DNA from: Mesostigma viride
Taxonomy: Eukaryota > Streptophyta > Mesostigmatophyceae > Mesostigmatales > Mesostigmataceae
Length of the DNA: 64,000 bases
Assembly (NCBI GenBank): GCA_009746045.1
Contig: RPFO01000312.1
Location: 3,090,079-3,154,078 of the forward strand
Direction: 5' to 3'
The notes under the pieces were generated by a model. That model was given only the letters and a program-made list of their open reading frames with translations. It did not search any database and was not told where the DNA came from. Each line of letters starts with the position of its first letter. Position 1 is the first letter of the stretch. Position numbers and translations under genes: made by a program. This document shows, piece after piece, positions 46,001-58,200 of this stretch.

Positions 46001-49000
46001 ATCGCAGGCCACATCAGGGGGTACCTGTTTCCCCATACATTATGCAACACAAGGGGCCGTAAGGAGTTCCTGGGCGTAAGATACCTTGGGGTTGATGCGA
46101 AGAAAATGCACGGAATATCATAAGCCTGCTTTGTACAAGTCAAGGCACTCCACGGTGTTCTTCGAAACAAAAAAAAGATACAGATGAACAGGTTTCTAAT
46201 AATGAAACAGCTTACATTCAGTGCACCAATGAACCGAAAAATCCTCAAGAATTCAAAGGTATGGGATCCATAGCGTGGCATTAACAGAAAGAGATGAGGT
46301 CAGGCAACATGGTGCGTCATGCACAAATGGGCCACAGTATACCTGGATACTCTCACTGCGTGGCGCATGGTTCGACGTCTCGTGGCTGTTGCTGCTTGGC
46401 AAACGCCCACGTGCCATCAAGCCCCTGCCCCGACCGGCCCTGCCGCGCAGCACCCTTGCCCCCTTCCCTCGTCGTGGGGGAGCAAGCAGGGGGGGCATGC
46501 CGGCTCCCTCCCTGGCCTGCTCCCTGTAGGCGCGCTCGATCTCCGCACGCAGGACAAGTGGCAGCGCCGCCATCACCGTCGGGTCCAGCTGGCATCCACC
46601 GGGCGGGGGCGATCATCGATAGGGAGGAGAACGCCAAAAAGAACGCAGCAGGACCACCGCATGACATGACATGAGCGGTGAGAGGTCACGGGGCAGCACC
46701 AGCGTCAAGTTTCTCAGTCTGTTTTCCACGCATTGTCCTGCGGACCTCCATACGCAATCATTGCTCATAGATAGAGTATCCGGTAATAAAGGACATTGTG
46801 TATCAATGGGGAGGAGAGGAACCAAGTAAAAAGGCTACTTATTAGTGGGGAAAGAAGGAACCAAATAAGAAAGCTACTTATCCTTGGGGAAGGGAGGAAC
46901 CAAGTAAAAAGGCTACTTATTAGTGGGGAAAGAAGGAACCAAATAAGAAAGCTACTTATCCTTGGGGAGGAGAGGAACCAAGTAAAAAGGCTACTTATTA
47001 GTGGGGAAAGAAGGAACCAAATAAGAAAGCTACTTATCAATGGGGAAGAGAGGAACCAAGTAAAAAGGCTACTTATCAGTGGGGAAAGAAGGAACCAAAT
47101 AAGAAAGCTACTTATCAATGGGGAAGGGAGGAACCATATAAGAAAGTTATGGATCCTATGGCAGCGCTCCAGCCGCCCTGGCATCGCTGCTGCCCTATGC
47201 ATGCCAGCGAGGCTCATCGTTGAGCTGGAGTAGCACGCATATCCTTGTGTGAGGAAAGCAAGTTTACTTGTCACTTTCATTCATCCACATTACCTCACAA
47301 GGAAGGGGTGGGGGCGAGCAGGGGGTGATGTGTGCCAGAATGTTGTTTCCTGAAAGTTGACCGAAGCTTGCCGCATGCATGCCTCCCCTGTTGCCAGCGC
47401 TAGACGATGCCCCAAAGACAATCCCACCATCCCACTGGCTGGCCCTCCCCCCCTTCTTTCCCCACAATGCCGCAAAGCACAGGAAATAGAAACTATCCCG
47501 CCTGCACAGAGAGCACCTCCCCTGGTTGCTGCGCATGCCGAGGGTCATGGTGCACCGCGGCATGCGGCACTTGAGAAATGACATTACTCCACTTGTATAA
47601 AAAATAACATGCGTGAAGAAATAGGGCAACTGCGTGCGGCAAGTAGCATATCCGACATCGGTGAATGAAAGGGATACAACGGTAGACTGTAGCCTGAAAA
47701 ACTACCACATGGACAGGAACATCAACCAGGGATACGATTACCCACCTCCGATATCGGGGGCAGTGCCTCGATGCTGCGCTCACCCTCTTCTGCTAGCCCC
47801 CGCTCCGCTGGCTCGCCGCTGGGGGAATGCGCCACCAAGTCGCCATTAGCGACTTTACCTGAAACACCCGGGTCATTACCTGAAGCACCTGGGGCTTTGC
47901 TCGACTCTCCCAGGCCTTGGTACGGGCTAGGCCAACGGTCAGCAGTCGCGATCATGAGCGGTGCACTGTTAGGGCCAGCACCTCTCTGGATCGTGGCCGG
48001 CACATCACCGTTGCCCTCCGGGGCATCCGTGGCCTCATCCACACTTCTGCTGGCAGGAGAGCCATCCAAAGTCCCAGCCAGATGCGTCCCATTGGGAACC
48101 TCGCCGCCCATTGGCACTGCACCTGTTGCAAGGGAAAGCCGCAGTCTATCCCTATCCATCTCCCTCGCTTCCATCCCCTGTCCTCTCTTCCCGCTCCCTG
48201 ATACAGTGTCCTGCCTGCCTATCCCTATAGTGACCCCTGCAGTCTGCCCTGGCAGTTGTCCAACAGACAGCCCTCCCCTATGGGCTGGGTACGTGCGCTC
48301 CACCTCGCGCCGGATGTCGGGGGGTAGCTGCGCCAGCACAACCGCGTCCGCTTGTGTGAGCGACCAGGCCTCCTCAAAGCTGCGCTGGAAAGAGGCCTCA
48401 CCCACCGTTGGAATATCAGTGTTATCAGTATTCCTAGTATTAGTAGTGCTAACAGTATTATTAGTAACAATTCCGTCCCCTTGTATAAACACTGCCTTTG
48501 GGTTCAACGCATCCACGTCCGGCCGCTGCTGCAGATCGTCACCGGGGGTCCCACCTGGGCCCACACCGCACGGGCTAGGCCAGTGGACATTGCCAGCCAA
48601 AGCCCGCCTCCCCGCCCCCACCCCCTCCCGCTCCCCACAACGTCCCTGCTCGCTGACATCACCCCGAGCGCCGTCGCCACCCCACCTCTCCCTCCCTGCG
48701 GCTCCCTCAAGCACCGCTGAAGAACGAGAGGCAAAGCCTGCCCCCAGGACACCTTCTTTGCCTTGTGCCGCCTCTTTTTCCTTCCTCGCAGGCGGCGGTG
48801 GCATAAGCTTGGCTGCATCCCCTTGTTTCGACGCTGGCGATGGGCTGGGTTGCGTGTCTGCTGCGCTGTTGTGTGCAGTCAGCCCTTTGGCCCCGCCTAC
48901 CGCCGCAGGCGCTTGCGTTGCCGCAGCGGTGGGCAGTGACACCAGCATGCCATTGGGAGTGCGGCAACTCAAGAAAGATGCATTCTCCTTCTCCCTCATG

Positions 49001-49248
49001 CTGCCCCCACCAGTAAGCTTCCCTTGACCACCACCACCAGCAGCATCAAAATGGGCATGACCAGCGCCCACAGTCTGATGGATCGTGGGTTTGCTGACTT
49101 GCAGCTCAGCCAACGAAGCACTTCCCTGATGGAAGTCAGGAGCAACGCCACCTTGGGTAGCTTGCAGAAAAGACTGATCCACCAATGGACGACTGGACGC
49201 ATGAGCGGTGGCCTGTGGCTGCCCCTGCGTCTGCCCCTGCTGCTGTTG

Positions 49249-49288
<40 letters not shown>

Positions 49289-52200
49289 GGATGCTGCTGC
49301 TGCTGCTGCTGCTGCGGATGATGCTCATGATGATGGCCACCTCCCCGGCCCACATTCAGCCCCCGCTGGTCCAGCCTGTACGCGAGCCGGATCTCCTCCG
49401 CGATGTCCTGTGGGAGAAGCTCCAGCACTGAGACATCCAGCTGGGACAATGGGGGCAGGCCCAGGACTCGCGCACTGTCCGACCCCGCCTCACCATCCCT
49501 CATTATCATGGTGGCGGCTGGCCCCGCTGCATCATCTTTCATGGCATCCGTATCGCCCAGCTCCATTCTATCACCTGCCATCGCCGCATCATTTGGGGTC
49601 GTCACACCATCTGGCTCTGCATGCATGACACCTGGCGGCATACGGGTGCCGGCAGCACGCTCCTTCGCCCTGCCATCAATGGAAAGGGAAGCTGGGATGG
49701 TTGCCCCCCCATCATCCACGTGTTCACTGCTGACACTGTCACCTTCCACTCGGCTGCTGGCAGCTGTGCATCCGATTCCCCTCGTTGCGGCAACCAGGCG
49801 TTCCGGCCCCGGGCAGGAACGGTCGGGCCCTTGGTGCTCGCTTGGAGCGGCCAAAGCACGGGCAACGGGAATGTTGTGGTCATTGTCGTCCGTAATTCTG
49901 TCCGTCCTTCCAGCCGCCCAGGCGGCCCCTGCAACGGTGGCATGCGGCGGGATGGACCGCGAGAATAATGTTTGCAACGTGGCCGGTGCGTACTGGGGTT
50001 GTGAGGAGGTGTGCATCGCGCCAGCATTGAGGGCGGAGGTGGTGGCGGCAGCATGTGCGCATGTTGCATGGGCAGTCGCAGACAAGGGTGCTGCCTGTTC
50101 CGGCTGGTGAAGCCTTGTGTCGGCGTGGCTGGCCCCCGGCTGTGCTGCCACAGCTCCCTCGGAGGCATCTGCCAGTGTGTCTGGTCGTGCAAGTGGGAGA
50201 GGACCAGAGGGGGGTCAGAGACAGAACCTCGCAAAAAGATAAGACAAGTCCAGGAGGGAGCCCAAATGAGAATTTTTCTTCTCATGAAAACGTTTGAGCA
50301 ACTGAATCAGCAGGACTTCTCGATGCAGAATACCAGCGCAGCTGGCACCTGAACTGATTTTCTGCCTTGTTGCCTTAGCAGAAGCGGCACGAGACCTCGC
50401 AACAGTATTTAATTAATTTATATTATTACAAGTAGACCCGGCGGGGGCCAAGCCCCCAACTATTTTGGACTCCACAACTAATGGAGAATCCTATTCAAGC
50501 CCGGCTGCGCAGAGTCTGAATTCCCGTGGCCCGGTGCCAGACTGCCAGTGGCCCAGTGCCCGTGGCCCGGCGCGGCGCCCGTGGCCCTGTACTGGTTAGT
50601 GGCCCGGTGGCTACTGGCTAGTGCGAGTTGTGGCCCGTTGAAATTCCTTTCGTCCCTCCGTTGCTGAAATTTTTTCCCCGTGGCTAGTTGCCCGTGGCCC
50701 GTGGCTACTGGCTTCGCTGCGGTCCGGATAGGAATAATTAGTACGGTGCTGGCTGCGCTCGCTGGGCGCTTCGCGCGTAGTGTATCTGCGATATCTGCGA
50801 TTCTTCCGTCAACCTCCGAGTACCCCCTAATGGCTGATTTTTGTACCACGATTTTCTACCTAATTTTGCAACCAACGGTCACGAAGCTCACTTTATATAG
50901 GGGAAAGGACAACTACTATAATTATTTGTGACAGTAGTGAAATTAATTGTAGTTAATGAAATTAACTAACTATACACGGTCCCGTTGAAGCGTGCCAGTA
51001 AAAGAAGGCGATAAAAAACGATGGAGGCAGAGGCAATACGAACCATGCATGCCCAAGGCTTAAATAGTTTCCATGTGCTTCTACGGGGCTGCGGGCCAGA
51101 CGATCCGCCATTATAGACTCAATCCACAACGTGCTGCAGACTGCAAGTTCCAGTACAATTTGCTGACAATAGCCTAATGCACGTAAGCAAATGCATAATA
51201 GTGAAAGAAAGTTTAAGACGAGGCAAGTTGCATCGAGGCTTTACTTGGTGAACATCAGGCGAAAGTAGACACTGATGGTCCGAAACATGAATTTCAACCT
51301 AACTTTTTCAAAGACAGTGCTCTGAGCTATGCTGACACATGCCACCAGACCAGAGAGGAAGTCTCACTGCCTGTGTTTGGGAAGTTAGAACGTATGGCAG
51401 TGACCTGATGCTACGGCAGCAAACGAGGTGAAGGATGATGGAGGGGGGGCGCAGCAGCTTAGACCCAGATCAACGTACCAGCCTTTATGGCGGAGAAAGG
51501 CAGGACCACTTGTTCGCTGGTGGGGGCCAGCTTGTCTGCGCGGGAAATGCCAGCAGAAGCTCTCTTCTCCACGGCCCAGGGTGGCGGTGCGCTGGGCTTG
51601 GGGTTGGCGGTCAGGCGGGTGACTTGGATTCCCAGGCCGCGCACCTCGGAGGCATCTGCCAGGATATGTAGGAAGGGAAGTGAATGCCAGGAAACACACA
51701 CTCACCAAAAAACCTGAGACATGAGGGCCAGGATATGAAGCGAAGACCCGAAAACTGGTCAGCAGCATGCAGCAGATGTACGAAAGAGGTAGGCTCCCCA
51801 GCCAGGACAGCAGTAAGTTATGGATCGATCGGCAGGTAAGTGGATGCTGCATGGTCGAGAATTAAAGAAAGCCACACTGAAAGAAACTTGGGTTACACCC
51901 GTTCACTCCCAAGAATCACCAGTATTTACTGAAACAATAAGTGGACTGGGCCATCATGAATGAATGGCAAGGTGGAACCGGATAAGAAAATAATTCAGCA
52001 CGTAGTGCATGCCCCATCACCCCTCCCCTGGCGACTTGAAGCTTGGCATAAAGCGCCGACGCTCCTCGCCACATCCCCGACCTCGTGTGTGACCTGTCGC
52101 AACGCCAAACTGCAGCGACTGTGCCTGCGCCTCCAGTATAGTAACCCTCGCAAGGGCCACCTTTTCATGCACGGCTGGGCGGCGCCGTTGAATTGCGCCC

Positions 52201-55200
52201 TCTCGCAGAGCAATTACCGGCGCGGCCACAGCTTGGTGCAGATCCGGCGGGACTATGCACATTGAGAAAACAAGTTGGGCGCCTGCCACAGCGCTTGGCG
52301 AGACCCCCCAACTACGCCTGGTGACAATCGTTGGGAACTAATTTTCCCTCAGCGCCTTCTACCAGCGCAGCCCGAAGTGCAAGCATCCCCAGGTACGAGC
52401 TGGTTGAAAGCAGGCTGGCCTGTGAAGGAACAAGTAACCCGGGGTGCAAGCATCCCCAGGTACGATGGTCCGCCACATCCAGCCGGCCTCGCTGAGTCGC
52501 TTTGACAATGGTGGCATTTTGCTGGCTCATTGCAGCTCAGCAAGGATGACTCAGAATACTCCGCCGGTTTTTCTTAATAATGCATCATAACAAAAACCGA
52601 ACCGAAACAAACCCGACCACCCAGACCGTAACACAAAGGTCCAGAAAATTTGGCAGCCTGTCAACCGCTCCAGAAAAGCGTGGGCAGATTGAGAGCTTCC
52701 GCAGTAAAATTATTCAGAGATAGCCCCGCACCATAAACAGGTGTGAGGCTGGGGAATTTCTTATTCCGCCATTTTTGCTGCCGGCACTGGGTGTTGGCGC
52801 AGCCAAAATTGTGAAAAAAACTACCTAGACGACAAAGTGCGTTTGGCTGTAGTCCCCTTCTGCCAAGCAGGACAGCAGTCAATAAGCGTCACTCAATTTC
52901 CGTGTAACGTCAGACTTGCGTCACAAACTCCCTACGAAATACATTCGCTTCCTACTCCTAGTTTCAAAACCCGCTAGGGCTTGCCGCGCAAAGTGCTTTC
53001 GTCACAAAAAATGGCCACTGACAAGTGGCCACTGTTGCGTCACTAACCGGTGACGCTGGATTTTCAGCAATGTCAGTCGTACATTTCGAATTTGCGCCTA
53101 AGGACTAGTCGCGCGCGGCCTGACCAAGGGCAGCCGGCCCACAATTTCCCATATTTAATTTATGACTTAATTGTCTAACGCCTGCCATCCGTGCGGCCGG
53201 CGGGACTGAAAGCCGGCGGCTGTACCAGCCGCCTGCGGCGGTCTCTCTCCTATCACTACACTGTTTTCAAAGAAATCCGAAAGTCATACTAGAATTTACA
53301 TCGTGTGGGTTCAGGCGTGGGCAGTAAGCATGCACACCGTGGCTGTGCCATGGCCGGCTAGTAGGTTCCGACAGTTGGCACTGGTGTGTCAGACAGCACC
53401 ACACAGGGGCGAAATAATGCTACTCAATGCTTGCTTGCCAGAAGAGCAGCGCTGGGCAGGGCCAGGCAATGTGGTGAGGCAAAACAAAACATGCAAGACT
53501 AGAGCACGCCATATATAATCGGGATGGCATTGTGGAAAGATATTTGGAGCTACAGATACAAAAGGTAGGCCTGGTACAGGACAGCATGGCCACCATGCCT
53601 TACCACGCTGCGCTGACTTTGGAGAAGAGAGTAACCGGAAAAACTACCATGAAAAATCTCACTTTCGACCAAATTAAGCGATGCCACATTAACTGACAAG
53701 TTCATGCTGTTGATTCCTCTCCGGTCGAGAACAATAATAGCCAGCGCTTGGCTTTTAAATTCTTTTACGGAGACATGGATGCTTTGACCAGGAGCTGCCC
53801 ACATTACCGCCTCAACTCGCCCACGCGCAATTGCCCAAGTGGGCTCGCCCATGTGCAGCTGCACGTAGCCTCACCCATATGCACTGATGTATGACAGCGT
53901 GATATGAGCGTTTGATCACAGAACCTCACCCACACGCCAACATCTCAGAAAACTCACCCACGTGCAGCTGGCGGTATAGCGCCCAGACCTCGTCCCACAG
54001 CACCTGCGCGCTATCCGTGGACAGGCCAACCTGCGACCAGGGGATCCACCCAATGACCCGCCGATATGAGTTTGGGTGATACCCGATATAGTTGGGCTAT
54101 GACATGACGGCAACTGGGTAGACATAATGGGATAACCCACGCAGCGCACAAAGTACCGCAGAAACCAAAACCGCAGACACCAACACACATGCTGGCAGGG
54201 CGACACACGCACACACACGCACACACACGCACACACACGCACACACACGCACACACACGCACACACACGCACACACACGCACACACACGCACACACACGC
54301 ACACACACGCACACACACGCACACACACGCACACACACGCACACACACGCACACACACGCACACACACGCACACACACGCACACACACGCACACACACGC
54401 ACACACACGCACACACACGCACACACACGCACACACACGCACACACACGCACACACACGCACACACACGCACACACACGCACACACACGCACACACACGC
54501 ACACACACGCACACACACGCACACACACGCACACACACGCACACACACGCACACACACGCACACACACGCACACACACGCACACACACGCACACACACGC
54601 ACACACACGCACACACACGCACACACACGCACACACACGCACACACACGCACACACACGCACACACACGCACACACACACACACACACACGCACACACAC
54701 GCACACACACGCACACACACGCACACGCACACGCCAGCACACGCATGCACACACAAGCACACGCACGCACACACACACACACACGCACACACACGCACTA
54801 TACTATACTATACTATACTATACTATACTATACTATACTATACTATACTATACTATACTATACTATACTATACTATACTATACTATACTATACTATACTA
54901 TACTATACTATACTATACTATACTATACTATACTATACTATACTATACTATACTATACTATACTATACTATACTATACTATACTATACTATACTATAGTG
55001 ACCACACGCACGCACACACGCTGGCATACGCACACGTGAAACAAGAAGAGTGGTCACACATGCAATTACGGGAAGAGAGATTGAGAAAGGCATGCGCACA
55101 CGCGCACACTTGCTGGCACACACGCGCCCTGATATTGTGGGCGCAGGACGTGTGGTGGTGCTTTACCGCAATATAGCCGCAACGTATTTGGTTCTCATTG

Positions 55201-58200
55201 CCCTATATACCTAGAATAGTCATCCGGAGCACAGGGGGCATGTTGGCTGTGATTGCCAAAATTACCTACTGCATCAGTAGTATAACATATTAGTAGTTTA
55301 ACCAATCATGCAGAGCGCAGAGGCATTCATTGGCACATACAGGCAAGGCCACGTTTAGTTTCAGCACGGGTGGGTAGTCTAGCTGTATGATACGCTCACA
55401 GCGGGTGGGGATAGAGAAACCCCGACCATTATTATGTATACGACATAATCTAGACACCAGTACGTGCCTGGTGTATATGATGCGGTATCTGAAGAATTCG
55501 CTGCAGCCACTGATGCCCAGTAGAGTCATGGCAGCCCCATTCCTTTCTATTTTTGAAAAGAATGGCTCTAGAACAACTCAAGTAGAGCAAGACCTACATG
55601 TACCGCTTGCTCACAGCCCCAATTACAAGATATGACCACTGGGCACTTGGTACAGGTCACCTGTCTCAAGCAGGCGCACACATGCGCACTGCTGCGCACT
55701 CGCCATGCAACAAACAAACAAACAAACAAACAAACAAACAAACAAACAAACAAACAAACAAACAAACAAACAAACAAACAAACAAACAAACAAACAAACA
55801 AACAAACAAACAAACAAACAAACAAACAAACAAACAAACAAACAAACAAACAAACAAACAAACAAACAAACAAACAAACAAACAAACAAACAAACAAACA
55901 AACAAACAAACAAACAAACAAACAAACAAGCAAGCAAACAAACAAACAAACAAACAAACAAACAAACAAACAAACAAACAAACAAACAAACAAACAAACA
56001 AACAAACAAACAAACAAACAAACAAACAAACAAACAAACAAACAAACAAACAAACAAACAAACAAACAAACAAACAAACAAACAAACAAACAAACAAACA
56101 AACATGCAAACAAACATGCAAACAAACAAACAAACAAACAAACAAACAAACATGCAAACAAACAAACAAACAAACAAACAAACAAACAAACAAACAAACA
56201 AACAAACAAACAAACAAACAAACAAACAAACAAACAAACAAACAAACAAACAAACAAACAAACAAACAAACAAACAAACAAACAAACAAACAAACAAACA
56301 AACAAACAAACAAACAAACAAACAAACAAAAATTTGAACTACCTGCTCATTTTACGGCGGGCTCAAAGGGGGTCGATCTGCCGCCTGTAGCGTAGCTCTA
56401 CCGTACGTCACCTTCACCATGTGAGGTGCTTGTGTTACATAGGACTAGAGAGAAGGGGACCCGCGTTGCGCCGGTACTAGTGCCTACTGGCAACCGTGCC
56501 CGCCCTTAATTTAGGGGGGCGCTGCGCCTTGAGACATGTCCTTTGTTTTTCAGTTTCACACCATACTTATGTGGTGTGGTGTGGTGTGGTGAACGTAGGG
56601 AGGCCTTTTTGCAGCTCCCACCCGCCTACCCTCCCTGCTGTTGGGGACAAGATTGGACCAAGGGGGCATTTGCTGGGCCCCGGCATGGTGAACTGGCCCA
56701 ACTTGACCATGACTTGTACAATGATTTTGAGGGTCTGGCTAGGCTCAACTGTTAAAGCCTGCACACACTTATTGTAAAACCAACCAACCAACCAACCCAC
56801 CGACCTACCGACCGACCGACCGACCGACCGACCGACCGACCGACCGACCGACCGACCGACCGACCGACCGACCGACCGACCGACCGACCGACCGACCGAC
56901 CGACCGACCGACCGACCGACCGACGGACCGACCAACCAACCAACCCACCGACCTACCGACCGACCGACCGACCGACCGACCGACCGACCGACCGACCGAC
57001 CGACCGACCGACCGACCGACCGACCGACCGACCGACCGACCGACCGACCGACCGACCGACCGACCGACCGACCGACCGACCGACCGACCGACCGACCGAC
57101 CGGCCGACCGGCCGACCGACCGACCGACCGACCGACCGACCGACCGACCGACCGACCGACCGACCGACCAACCAACCAACCAACCAACCAACCAAACAAC
57201 CAGGAAATGCCTAACGTTAAAATTGTTCGCAGCCTACTATGTCTTTCCCTTTGCATGCCCCTTCCCTCCACGCACACTGCCACCACCCACACTCAACAGC
57301 TCCACTTCGATGAACAACGCCGCCGACCAATCCAAACAATTCCCTTGTATGCATCCACGGTGCTTAGCCCCCCCTTCCTAAAAGCCTGCTTGCCAGGCCC
57401 CTTGTCCACCTGGCTGTCTCCCCCTGGCTCTCTCCACCTGCTCGTTGTATGCGGGCTCACCGTGGACGAGCGGCTGAGGTTGTCGCAGTCGCCACAGCCG
57501 AGGAACTTCATGGGCTCCGGAGCGCCAGGCTTGCGCTTCTTGAGCTTGTAGAACGAGAGCCATCAAGAAGAGGTCCGTGGGGACATGGAAACCAGAATGG
57601 GTAAGGAGCCCTTACACCTAACAGTAAGGGAATAAAAAAGCCCAAAGAAAAAGAAAGCCTCCACCATGGATATGTCATGTGGGCTATCTGGCGGTGACCC
57701 TGACAGGTCCTCGAGGTTTCAGCAATTATACAAGGTTAAGTGTGCACTATTGGGAATGCGATGCCACTAACAACTAGCAGAATCATCTACAGTTAGCAGA
57801 AACCACCCCACCAGCTCGACAGCACAGCAGTGTGTGAGTGTGCCACAGGCAAGCTCTTGGACAAGAAGGAGCTTTCTCTCCAGCGCACGGTGGCACGAAC
57901 GGGATAACACGGTCCAGTACATGGTAGCCGTGCAGACGGATAGTTGACAAGGCAATCCCCCCCCCTACCCCCTACCCCCTACCCCCAAGCAGATCAGGGA
58001 TAGACAGCCGTCCATGCAGCATTGGCTCATTGGATTGCTCAGGTCCTCCCATTAACTCATGCGCATTTCCCCAGACCTCACCGCCTTGGCCACCGCTGCA
58101 GGCCTGCTGCCGTCATATACATGCCTCCCTTTCGTGAACAACCGAAAGGGACCAACTAGAAGTGACCACCTGACCATCTAGATAGACCTCTACTATGAAC

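Noticed and set aside
47771-49027. 418-codon plus-strand frame
   Set aside because: Antisense shadow of REV1 exon h; the minus strand carries recognisable UBMs and phase-consistent splice sites.
53916-57292. Long frames of Val-Cys-Ala, His-Thr, Lys-Gln-Thr-Asn and Val-Gly-Arg-Ser repeats
   Set aside because: Products of decamer, pentamer and tetramer arrays inside a REV1 intron; each appears in several frames.
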